Shown one piece after another: positions 31,944-41,280 of a DNA stretch of 64,000 nucleotides. Position 1 is the stretch's first letter; each line of letters opens with the position of its first letter. The position numbers and the translations under genes were made by a program. Source of the DNA: Actinomycetota bacterium. Lineage in GTDB: Bacteria; Actinomycetota; Thermoleophilia; Solirubrobacterales; Solirubrobacteraceae. Under the pieces are notes generated by a model, which did not search any database, was not told where the DNA came from, and worked only from the letters and a program-made list of their open reading frames with translations. The stretch is taken from the NCBI GenBank assembly GCA_018268595.1, contig JAFDWH010000001.1:124001-188000 (forward strand), written 5' to 3'.

Positions 31944-32128
31944 GTGCGGTGGAAGCCTTGACCTCCGATCGGCGTATTTCCACCCATCATCGTTGGAGTT
32001 TCGCTATTGATGCGTGGACTTCTCGGTCAGTTTGTAGGAGTATCGAAGCGGGGACAGGAGGCGTCCCGGCAGGGGGCCGGGACGCCTCCCCGGCGTGCCC
32101 GCGGCCGCGCGCGCCGCCGCGAGCTCCC
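31944..32128. other. AT-richer spacer between the two XRE genes
   Basis: This spacer contains a visibly AT-richer stretch (about 31970-32045) and the strong hairpin at 32057-32089. No gene is supported. It probably carries the promoter of regulator A and the terminator of regulator B. Confidence 0.45.
32057..32089 (-). terminator. Strong 14-bp hairpin downstream of XRE regulator B
   Basis: GGAGGCGTCCCGGC pairs perfectly with GCCGGGACGCCTCC around a 5-base loop, 40 bases beyond the stop of regulator B. No long U tract follows on the reverse strand, so it is a likely terminator of the GC-rich, U-poor kind. Confidence 0.6.
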
Positions 32129-32368
32129 TCAGCCGGCCTCCGACTGCTGCTCGTAGAGCGCCATCAGCTCGGTCCCGGTGAGGCCCAGGCCGGCGGCGAG
32201 GCGCATGAAGGTGGCGAGGCCCGGGTCCTTGTTGCCGCGTTCCAGCTCGCTCACGTGCTTCGAACCGATCCGCGCCCTCCGCGCGAGCGCGTCCTGGCTC
32301 AGGTCGCGCTCGCGGCGCGCGCGTCTCAGCGTTCTGCCGAACGCGCCGGTTGGCCTGTCGCCTCCCAT
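32129..32368 (-). CDS. Small XRE-type helix-turn-helix regulator B
   Basis: From ATG 32368 the 79-residue protein is MGGDRPTGAFGRTLRRARRERDLSQDALARRARIGSKHVSELERGNKDPGLATFMRLAAGLGLTGTELM, a lone HTH_3 domain like regulator A. It lies downstream of lon on the same strand, with a 104-base spacer holding hairpins. It may autoregulate. Its target is unknown. Confidence 0.85.
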   Translation of the reverse strand: MGGDRPTGAFGRTLRRARRERDLSQDALARRARIGSKHVSELERGNKDPGLATFMRLAAGLGLTGTELMALYEQQSEAG

Positions 32369-32431
32369 CACGCAGAAATCCTGCGCCACCCCTGGCTGGC
32401 ATTCCACCGTCCGTGGGGTGAGATTGGCTGC

Positions 32432-32458
32432 CCATGGGAGGAGGTTCTCCCTCCATGG
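32432..32458. repeat. Imperfect inverted repeat between lon and XRE regulator B
   Basis: CCATGGGAGGAG-N3-CTCCCTCCATGG is a near-palindrome 15 bases beyond the lon stop. It may be the lon terminator stem or an operator for the small XRE gene. A further inverted pair (CACCCC about 32388, GGGGTG about 32415) lies next to it. Confidence 0.4.
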
Positions 32459-32472
32459 CGTGAACCGTCGCC

Positions 32473-34881
32473 TCAGGCCGCGGCGCGGCGGCGTGCGCGG
32501 CGCGGGCCAAGCGCCTGCTCGAGCACCTCGTCGATGCGCTCGACGAAGTGCAGCTCGAGGTCTCTGCGCAGGTGCGCGGGGATCTCGTCGGCGTCCTGCG
32601 CGTTGCGCGCCGGCGCGATCACGTGGCGGATGCCGCTGCGCTGCGCGGCCAGCGCCTTCTCCTTCAGCCCGCCGATCGGCAGCACCTGGCCGGTCAGCGT
32701 GATCTCGCCCGTCATCGCGACGTCGGAGCGCACCGGCCGTCCGCTCAGCAGCGACCACAGCGCGGTCGCCATCGTCACGCCGGCGCTCGGGCCGTCCTTC
32801 GGGATCGCGCCCGCCGGCACGTGCACGTGCAGGTCGTGTCTGGCGAACCAGTCGTCGGCGACGCCGTCGGGCGGGTGACTGCGCACCCACGACAGCGCCG
32901 CCTGCGCCGACTCGCGCATCACGTCGCCGAGCTGCCCGGTGATCGTCAGCTTGCCGGAGCCCGGCATCGCGGTCGCCTCGACGAACAGCACGTCGCCGCC
33001 GGCCGGCGTCCATGCGAGCCCGGTCGCGACGCCCGGCTCGGACGTGCGCCGGCGTGTCTCGCTGAAGACTCTGCGCTTGCCGAGCAGCTCGCGCGCCCGC
33101 GCGGCGCCGATCGCGACCTTTCTTCTCGCCTTGCCCTCGGCGACCTGGCGCGCGACCTTGCGGCAGATCGAGCCGATCTCGCGCTCGAGCCCGCGCACGC
33201 CCGCCTCGCGCGTGTACTCCGCGATGACCACCTTGAGCGCCGCGTCGCTGAACGCGATCTGGCTCGGCCGCAGACCGTTGCGCTCGACCTGGCGCGGCAC
33301 GAGGTAGCGGCGCGCGATCTCGAGCTTCTCCGCCTCCGTGTAGCCGGCGAGCTGGATCGTCTCCATGCGGTCGCGCAGCGGCCCGGGGATCGTCTCCAGC
33401 GTGTTCGCGGTCGTCACGAACATCACCTCGGAGAGGTCGAACGGCAGGTCGAGGTAGTGGTCGCGGAAGGTCGCGTTCTGCTCGGGGTCGAGCACCTCGA
33501 GCATCGCGCTCGCCGGGTCCCCGCGGAAGTCGGCGCCCATCTTGTCGATCTCGTCGATCATGAACAGCGGGTTCCTCGTGCCGGCGTCGCGCAGCGCGCG
33601 CACGATCACGCCCGGCATCGCGCCGATGTAGGTGCGGCGGTGGCCGCGGATCTCCGCCTCGTCGCGCACGCCGCCGACGCTGATGCGCTCGAATCTGCGT
33701 CCGAGCGCCCGCGCGATCGATCTGCCGAGCGACGTCTTGCCGACGCCCGGCGGGCCGACCAGGCACAGGATCGAGGAGCGCGCCGGGACGTCCTCTCTCT
33801 CCGCCATCAGCTTGCGCACGGCGAGGAACTCGAGGATGCGGTCCTTCACCTGCTCGATGTCGTAGTGGTCCTCGTCGAGCACTCTGCGCGCGTGGCGCAG
33901 GTTGAGGTTGTCCTGCGTGCGGGCGCTCCACGGCATCGAAGCGATCCACTCCAGGTAGCTGCGGATCACGCCGTGCTCGGCCGCCGCCGGCGGCAGCCGC
34001 TCGAGCCGCGCCAGCTCGCGGTCGACCTGCTTGCGCACCGCCTCGGGCAGCTCGAGCGCGTCGAGCTGCTCGCGCAGCTCGTTCGCCTCCGCCTGCATCT
34101 CGTCGCCCTCGCCCAGCTCGTCCTGGATCGCTCTGAGCTGCTGGCGCAGGAAGTACTCGCGCTGCGTTCTGTCGAGCTCGGACTGGACCTGCGACTGGAT
34201 CTTCGAGCCGAGCGCGACGACCTCCAGCTCGCGCGCGAGCATCTCCGACAGGCGCCGCAGCCGCTTGGCGACGTCGCGCTCCTCCAGCAGCGCCTGCTTC
34301 TCCTCGGTTCTGAGCCGCAGCGCGCCGGCGATCAGGTGGCTCAGCGCGCCGGGGTCGTCGAGGTTCGCGACCGCGACGTGCAGCTCCTCCGGCAGGTAGG
34401 GGACCTGCTCGACGATGTTCGTGAACGTCGCCTGCACGTTGCGGACGAGCGCGAGCAGCTCCGGCGTCTCGGTCGTCGATATGTCCGGCAGCTCCTCGAC
34501 CTGCGCGACGAGGTACGGGTCGGTGTGCGCGTAGCCGGTGACGCGGATTCGCTGCGTCGCCTGCACGAGGATCCGCAGCGTCCCGTCGGGCACCTTCAGC
34601 ATCCGCGCCACGACCCCGACGACGCCGACGTCGTAGAGGTGCTCCGGGCCGGGCGCCTCGATCTCGGGGTCGCGGCTGGCGACCATCGCGATCAGGCGGT
34701 CGCCGCCGAGCGCGTCGTTGATCAGCGCCATCGAGCGCTCCTGCCCGACCGCGAGCGGGACGAGCGTCTCGGGGAACGTGACGGTGTCACGCAGCGGCAG
34801 GACCGGCAGCGTCGCGGGCAGCCCGCGCTGCGTCGGCACCTCGATCTCGCGCGCGCCGCCGGGTCTGCCGACCTCGATCAT
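32473..34881 (-). CDS. lon: ATP-dependent protease Lon
   Basis: The 802-residue protein has the Lon substrate-binding domain (about 20-215), a coiled linker, the AAA+ module with Walker A GPPGVGKT (376-383), and the protease domain with catalytic Ser in PKDGPSAGVTM (S699) and Lys in GGLKEKALAA (K742). It degrades misfolded and regulatory proteins. The ATG shares one base with the hsp20 stop (TGATG), so chaperone and protease are cotranslated, a heat-stress pairing. Confidence 0.96.
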   Translation of the reverse strand: MIEVGRPGGAREIEVPTQRGLPATLPVLPLRDTVTFPETLVPLAVGQERSMALINDALGGDRLIAMVASRDPEIEAPGPEHLYDVGVVGVVARMLKVPDGTLRILVQATQRIRVTGYAHTDPYLVAQVEELPDISTTETPELLALVRNVQATFTNIVEQVPYLPEELHVAVANLDDPGALSHLIAGALRLRTEEKQALLEERDVAKRLRRLSEMLARELEVVALGSKIQSQVQSELDRTQREYFLRQQLRAIQDELGEGDEMQAEANELREQLDALELPEAVRKQVDRELARLERLPPAAAEHGVIRSYLEWIASMPWSARTQDNLNLRHARRVLDEDHYDIEQVKDRILEFLAVRKLMAEREDVPARSSILCLVGPPGVGKTSLGRSIARALGRRFERISVGGVRDEAEIRGHRRTYIGAMPGVIVRALRDAGTRNPLFMIDEIDKMGADFRGDPASAMLEVLDPEQNATFRDHYLDLPFDLSEVMFVTTANTLETIPGPLRDRMETIQLAGYTEAEKLEIARRYLVPRQVERNGLRPSQIAFSDAALKVVIAEYTREAGVRGLEREIGSICRKVARQVAEGKARRKVAIGAARARELLGKRRVFSETRRRTSEPGVATGLAWTPAGGDVLFVEATAMPGSGKLTITGQLGDVMRESAQAALSWVRSHPPDGVADDWFARHDLHVHVPAGAIPKDGPSAGVTMATALWSLLSGRPVRSDVAMTGEITLTGQVLPIGGLKEKALAAQRSGIRHVIAPARNAQDADEIPAHLRRDLELHFVERIDEVLEQALGPRRARRRAAA

Positions 34882-35369
34882 CAGGCCGGCGCGTCCGCGT
34901 CGGGAGCGTCGGCGGCGTCCGCGTGGGAGACCTCGATCGGCACGCTGTGGCGGCGCGACTCGGGCTGCGCGAGCGGCAGCTCGACGCGCAGCAGCCCGTC
35001 CTCGTAGACGGCTCTCGCCTCCTCCGCGCGGACGTCCGCGCCGAGCTGCACGACGCGCCGGAAGGGACCGTGCTCGATCTCCACCTGCTGGTAGACGCGC
35101 CCCTCCCGCTCGGTCGCGCGGCGCTCGCCGCTCAGCACCAGCTCGCGGCCCTGGATCTCGAGCCCGAGGCGGTCGGCGTCGATGCCGGCCAGCTCGGCCG
35201 TCACGATCGCGCGCGGCGGGTCGTCCGCGTAGGAGACGTCGACCGCGGGCGAGAAGCCGGCGCGCTTGCGCGGCGCGATCCCCGAGCGGTGGAAGACGTC
35301 GCCGAACAGCTCGTCCATCTCGCGCCGCATGCGCTCGAAGTTGGCGAACAGGTCCCGCTCGGGAGGCAC
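34881..35369 (-). CDS. Hsp20/alpha-crystallin small heat-shock protein
   Basis: The 162-residue protein starts at GTG 35369 (VPPERDLFANFERMRREMDELF) and has the alpha-crystallin domain at about 45-140: FSPAVDVSYADDPPRAIVTAELAGID, LGLEIQGRELVLSGERR, and the C-terminal strand RVELPLAQPES. Small heat-shock proteins hold unfolded clients. TAGATT (35376-35381, reverse strand) is 6 bases from the GTG, so the hsp20-lon mRNA is probably leaderless. No CIRCE or HAIR-like repeat is seen here. Confidence 0.92.
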   Translation of the reverse strand: MPPERDLFANFERMRREMDELFGDVFHRSGIAPRKRAGFSPAVDVSYADDPPRAIVTAELAGIDADRLGLEIQGRELVLSGERRATEREGRVYQQVEIEHGPFRRVVQLGADVRAEEARAVYEDGLLRVELPLAQPESRRHSVPIEVSHADAADAPDADAPA

Positions 35370-35436
35370 GGCTGCAATCTACCCGCTTCGCGCGGCGTGG
35401 CCGGCCCCGCCGCGCCGCCGCGCGCGAGCGGCGTCG

Positions 35437-36195
35437 TCAGATCTCGTAGACCGCGCCCTCGCGCGCCAGCTCGACCGGCCCGCCGAACTCGCGCTCGGCC
35501 TCGCCCACCGCCCAGGCGGCGTCGTGGTCGGCCGAGATGTGCGTCAGCACGAGCCGCCGCGCGGCCGCGCGCCGCGCGTGCTCGCCGGCCTCCGCCGGGG
35601 TGAGGTGCCCGCGCTGCTGCTCGCCTTCCGGCTGCTCGAGCGTCGCCTCGAGCATCAGCAGGTCGGTGTCGCGCGCGAGCTGCACGATCGCGTCGTTGGG
35701 GCGGCAGTCGGCGCCGTAGGTGAAGCTCGCGCCGCCGGCGCTCACCTGCACCGCGTGCGTGCGGATGAAGTGAGGGACCTCGTGGAAGCGCACGCGCAGC
35801 GGGTCGAGCGCGAGCTCGGCCGCGGGGTCGTACTCGTGCACCTCGAACGACTGCTCGATCAGCTCCTCCGCCTGCCACGCTCCGGTGATGCGGCGCAGCG
35901 TCTCGCGGCCGCCCGGCGGGACGTGGAGCTGCGGCCGGCTGCCGGCGGCGCGCGCCTGGTGCGAGTACGCGAGCGCGTACGCGTACGGGATCAGGTCCAT
36001 GAAGTGATCCGCGTGCAGGTGAGAGATCACGACCGCGCACACGTCGGTGAACGCGCGCGCCGCGCGCAGCTTCGCGAACACGCCGTTGCCGCAGTCGAGC
36101 AGCAGGCAGCGACCGCCCGCCTCCACCAGATAGCCGCTGCACGCGCCACCCGGGTCCTGCCAGGCCGGTGACTTGCCGAGCACGGTGATCCTCAT
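35437..36195 (-). CDS. MBL-fold metallohydrolase (RNase Z-like)
   Basis: The 252-residue protein starts MRITVLGKSPAWQDPGGACSGYLVE and has the metal motif SHLHADHFMDL (HxHxDH), LLLDCGNGVF, and the later ligands YGADCRPND and LTHISADHD. This is the RNase Z/arylsulfatase-like branch of the beta-lactamase fold. It lacks an obvious exosite typical of tRNase Z, so it may hydrolyse another phosphodiester or ester. Cytoplasmic; substrate unknown. Confidence 0.85.
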   Translation of the reverse strand: MRITVLGKSPAWQDPGGACSGYLVEAGGRCLLLDCGNGVFAKLRAARAFTDVCAVVISHLHADHFMDLIPYAYALAYSHQARAAGSRPQLHVPPGGRETLRRITGAWQAEELIEQSFEVHEYDPAAELALDPLRVRFHEVPHFIRTHAVQVSAGGASFTYGADCRPNDAIVQLARDTDLLMLEATLEQPEGEQQRGHLTPAEAGEHARRAAARRLVLTHISADHDAAWAVGEAEREFGGPVELAREGAVYEI

Positions 36196-36298
36196 GAGCG
36201 CGGAGCTCCCACGACGGGCGGGATCGTAGCCGCACGCGAGGAGACCCGACTCCGCCGGCACCCGGGGCGCCTCCGGCGCGCGCGGCGTGAGCGCGCGC

Positions 36299-36529
36299 TC
36301 ACGTGTGCAAGGCGGCCTGTTCCTGAGCCGTGGGGAACGCCCACACGGCCTGCGTGCGGCGCTCCTGGCGGAACTGGAAGCGCAGCTGCCGGGGCGGCCG
36401 CAGGCCGTCGGGATGCGCCGGGCGAAACGTCGCGCACGGCTCGTCGTCGGGCAAGGCACAGAGCAGGTTCCTGCTGAAGAAGCAGTCCTCGCAACTCACC
36501 TTGCGCGCGCTCCCACGACCCTTCGCCAT
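36299..36529 (-). CDS. Small cysteine-containing hypothetical protein
   Basis: The 76-residue protein MAKGRGSARKVSCEDCFFSR has five Cys in a CxxC...C...C arrangement (CEDCFFSRNLLCALPDDEPCATFRP), which suggests a zinc or iron-sulfur site, followed by an Arg/Gln-rich tail. I recall similar short proteins in other actinobacteria but know no function. A GTG four codons upstream (36541) is an alternative start. GAGGAGG lies 12 bases before the chosen ATG. Confidence 0.65.
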   Translation of the reverse strand: MAKGRGSARKVSCEDCFFSRNLLCALPDDEPCATFRPAHPDGLRPPRQLRFQFRQERRTQAVWAFPTAQEQAALHT

Positions 36530-36578
36530 CCTCCCGCTCACCCTCCTCGATCCGTTCGCCGTGCCTCAGGAGGCGGCA

Positions 36579-36665
36579 ATGAAAGCGGACGCGGCGGGGA
36601 CCCTCAACGCCGTTTTTCGCAAATCGCAGGAACTTTCCGTCGCGAGCGAAAAAGCCTGCAAATGA
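36579..36665 (+). CDS. Candidate 28-aa peptide or leader
   Basis: ATG 36579 is preceded by AGGAGG with a 6-base spacer, the best Shine-Dalgarno sequence in the neighbourhood. It opens a 28-codon frame (MKADAAGTLNAVFRKSQELS...SEKACK) that closes 28 bases before an intrinsic terminator. The stretch is AT-richer than its surroundings, and TTTTTCGC and GCGAAAAA within it can pair. It could be a small protein, a leader peptide or an sRNA. Not recognised. Confidence 0.4.
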   Translation: MKADAAGTLNAVFRKSQELSVASEKACK

Positions 36666-36693
36666 CCACTTTCTGAGCCCGTCTGACATAAAC

Positions 36694-36715
36694 GGCCCGC
36701 ATTTTGCGGGTCTTT
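36694..36715 (+). terminator. Intrinsic terminator
   Basis: GGCCCGC-ATTTT-GCGGGTC followed by TTT forms a 7-bp GC-rich stem with a U-containing tail on the plus strand. It would end any transcript from the small reading frame before the SDR gene. Confidence 0.7.
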
Positions 36716-36746
36716 CCCGGCGGCGGCTGCGCGGAGGGCGGCCGTC

Positions 36747-37691
36747 ATGCTACGGGCACCCATGCGGATCCTCGTCACCGGCGTGAGCGGCTTTGTCGGC
36801 GCGCGGCTCGTCCCACGCCTGCAGCGCGACGGCCACGAGCTGCGCGGCTTCGCGCGCGACCCCCGGCGCGTCGCCCTCGACGTGCCGCTCGTGACCGGCG
36901 ACGCCGTCAGCGGCACGGGCCTGGACGCGGCGCTCGAGCGGATCGACGTCGCGTACTTCCTGATCCACTCGATGGAGCCCGCGACGGACGTCACGGCCGC
37001 CGCCGACTTTCGCGCGCGCGAGCGCACCGCCGCCGAGAACTTCGCCACCGCCGCCCGCGCCGCCGGCGTGCGGCGGATCGTCTACCTCGGCGGCCTCGTG
37101 CCGCGGGACGCGCCGGCGTCCCCGCATCTCGCGAGCCGGCTCGCGGTCGAGCAGGTCCTGCTCGACGCGCTGCCGGACTCGACGGCGCTGCGCGCGTCGA
37201 TCGTGATCGGGGCCGGCTCGCGCTCGTTCCGCTTCCTCGTGCGCCTGGTCGAGCGCCTCCCGCTCGTCGCGCTGCCCGAGTGGCGGACGCGTCGCACGCA
37301 GCCGATCGACGAGCGCGACGTGATCGAGGCGCTCGCCCGCGCGGCGAGCGTCGAGGCGGTCGCCGGCCGCTCGCTCGACGTCGCCGGGCCCGACGTCGTC
37401 AGCTACGGCGAGCTGATCGAGCGCATCCGCGACGCGCTGCTGCTGCGGCGCCCGCTCTGGCGCCTGCGCCGCACGCCCGCGCCGGCGTCCGTCGCCAGCC
37501 GCGTCGCCGCGGCGGTCGCGGGCGAGCGGCCGGAGCTGGTCGGCCCGCTGATGGCGGGGCTCGCCAGCGACCTGCTGCCACGCGACGACAGCGCCGCCGC
37601 GCTGCTCGGCATGCGCCTGCACACGCTCGACGCGGCGATCGAGCACGCGCTCGGCGAGTGGGAGCGCAGCGAGCCGCTGGCCGCGCGCTGA
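36747..37691 (+). CDS. NAD(P)-binding SDR / NmrA-like epimerase family protein
   Basis: The 314-residue protein has the Rossmann motif MRILVTGVSGFVGARLVPRL, a strand GDAVSGTGLDAALERIDVAYFL and RRIVYLGGL, as in atypical extended SDRs of the NmrA/YbjT type. The classical YxxxK is not obvious, so it may be a redox sensor or complex I assembly-like factor rather than an epimerase. GGAGGG 8 bases upstream supports ATG 36747; ATG 36762 is the alternative. Confidence 0.82.
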   Translation: MLRAPMRILVTGVSGFVGARLVPRLQRDGHELRGFARDPRRVALDVPLVTGDAVSGTGLDAALERIDVAYFLIHSMEPATDVTAAADFRARERTAAENFATAARAAGVRRIVYLGGLVPRDAPASPHLASRLAVEQVLLDALPDSTALRASIVIGAGSRSFRFLVRLVERLPLVALPEWRTRRTQPIDERDVIEALARAASVEAVAGRSLDVAGPDVVSYGELIERIRDALLLRRPLWRLRRTPAPASVASRVAAAVAGERPELVGPLMAGLASDLLPRDDSAAALLGMRLHTLDAAIEHALGEWERSEPLAAR

Positions 37692-37746
37692 GCGCGACGC
37701 GCGCGCGGCCGGCTCCGGCTGCGCGCGCCCCGGGTAGGGTGCGCGC

Positions 37747-38193
37747 ATGACGCGCGTGCACTGCGCAATCGAGATCGGCGCACCGCCCGCGCGCGTCTGG
37801 GAGGTGGTGATGGATCCGCGGCGGCTTGCCGACTGGGTGACGATCCACCGTCACCTCGGACCGGTTCCGGAACGCCTCAGACGCGGCGCGACGTTCGAGC
37901 AGACGCTCAATCTGCGCGGCGCGCCCCTGCACGTGGCGTGGACCGTCGTCGACGTCGATCCACCTCACCGCGCGCTGTGGGAGGGACAGGGCCCCGCTCA
38001 CTCACGCGCCTCGATCGTCTACGAGCTGAGACCCGACGGTGAGAACCGAACGATCTTCGACTACACGAACGAATTCAAACCGCCAGGAGGTGCGCTCGGC
38101 GCGGTCGCCGGCCGGGTGCTCGTAGGTGGTCTTTCGCAACGTGAGGCACAGCGCTCGCTCCAGCGGCTGAAAATGTTGATCGAGAATGAGTAA
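37747..38193 (+). CDS. SRPBCC (START-like) family protein
   Basis: The 148-residue protein MTRVHCAIEIGAPPARVWEVVMDPRRLADWVTIHRHLG has the helix-grip fold pattern of polyketide cyclase/dehydrase-like proteins: a hydrophobic cavity lined by beta strands and a long C-terminal helix (SQREAQRSLQRLKMLIEN). Members bind lipids or hydrophobic small molecules. TAGGGT at 37735-37740 is 6 bases before the ATG, consistent with a leaderless mRNA. Confidence 0.82.
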   Translation: MTRVHCAIEIGAPPARVWEVVMDPRRLADWVTIHRHLGPVPERLRRGATFEQTLNLRGAPLHVAWTVVDVDPPHRALWEGQGPAHSRASIVYELRPDGENRTIFDYTNEFKPPGGALGAVAGRVLVGGLSQREAQRSLQRLKMLIENE

Positions 38194-38431
38194 GAACCCG
38201 TCGCTTGCCCTTGCGGCGCGGCGATGCTCCGCTAGGATGCGAAATGGTCGGGGCGCCAGCCATGGTGAGGCGCCGTCGGGCGTCGGAGCCAAGGCAAAAT
38301 GAACCGCAATTCGCGCTGCGCCACTCATACGCTGAACGTTCAAACATTCGTCAAGGACAGGATCACGTGTCCTGACCGCCCGTTAGGCTATCGATGGATT
38401 AGCGGAGAACCACAGGGGACCGGAGGCACAC
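38194..38431. other. Regulatory spacer upstream of the wHTH gene
   Basis: This 238-base spacer is AT-richer than the genome. It holds TAGGAT near 38234, the palindrome TGAACGTTCA near 38333, an inverted repeat AGGACA-N8-TGTCCT (38354-38373) and TAGGCT at 38384-38389, the likely -10 of the downstream gene. The inverted repeat overlaps the -35 position and may be an operator. No gene is supported. Confidence 0.5.
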
Positions 38432-38812
38432 GTGGCGGACTTTCTTGAGGCGAAAGTGCGGGAGATCGAGGAGCGACTGCAGCAGCTGCGCCCCTTGATC
38501 GAGGAGTTCCACCGGCTCGAGGCCGCCTCCGCGGCGCTCGGCGCCGTCGGCAGCGCGGGAATCGGCGCACGCCGCCGCCCCGCGGCCGCCGTCAACGGCG
38601 CCGCCCGGCGCGGCCGTCCGCGCGGCGGACGCAGGAGCGACAACACCCGTGCCACGCAGACGGTCGAGCTCGTGCGAGCCCACCCCGGCATCACGATCCC
38701 CGAGCTGGCCAGCCACATGGGGATCAAGCCGAACTACCTGTACCGCGTGCTGCCGCAGCTCGCCGACGAGGGCAAGGTGCGCAGGGACGGGAAGGGCTGG
38801 CACCCGGCCTGA
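38432..38812 (+). CDS. Coiled-coil plus winged-helix DNA-binding protein
   Basis: The 126-residue protein starts at GTG 38432, after CGGAGG with 5-base spacing. Residues 1-32 form a coiled coil (ADFLEAKVREIEERLQQLRPLIEEFHRLEAA). A basic Arg/Gly linker follows (RRRPAAAVNGAARRGRPRGGRRS, AT-hook-like GRPRGGR), then a winged helix (TVELVRAHPGITIPELASHMGIKPNYLYRVLPQLADEGKVRRDG). It looks like an abundant nucleoid-associated or regulatory factor. Target unknown. Confidence 0.8.
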   Translation: MADFLEAKVREIEERLQQLRPLIEEFHRLEAASAALGAVGSAGIGARRRPAAAVNGAARRGRPRGGRRSDNTRATQTVELVRAHPGITIPELASHMGIKPNYLYRVLPQLADEGKVRRDGKGWHPA

Positions 38813-38819
38813 GCGCCGG

Positions 38820-38867
38820 ACGGCGCCGGTTCCGCGCGCGGTCGCGCGCGCGGGGTCCCGGCGCCGT
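38820..38867. terminator. Bidirectional hairpin between the wHTH gene and mdh
   Basis: ACGGCGCCGG and CCGGCGCCGT are perfect 10-bp arms with an inner CGCGCGCG/CGCGCGCG stem, located between two convergent stop codons. It is suited to ending both transcripts. No U tract is visible. Confidence 0.65.
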
Positions 38868-38882
38868 GCACCTCCGGTCGCG

Positions 38883-41229
<2,347 letters not shown>

Positions 41230-41280
41230 CCAGCCAGCAAGCTGCGCGCAGGCGGCGCGCGGCGTGCTTCACTCTGAGGC

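Larger units (their letters stand above)
36530..36746. other. Intergenic region with candidate small ORF and terminator
   Basis: This is a 217-base, AT-richer gap between the divergent small Cys-protein gene and the SDR gene. It contains the possible 28-codon reading frame at 36579-36665 and the hairpin/U-tract terminator at 36694-36715. No plus-strand promoter is obvious. Confidence 0.5.

Noticed and set aside
36762-36764. Second ATG as the start of the SDR gene
   Set aside because: The upstream ATG at 36747 has GGAGGG at a good distance. The choice does not change the domain content.
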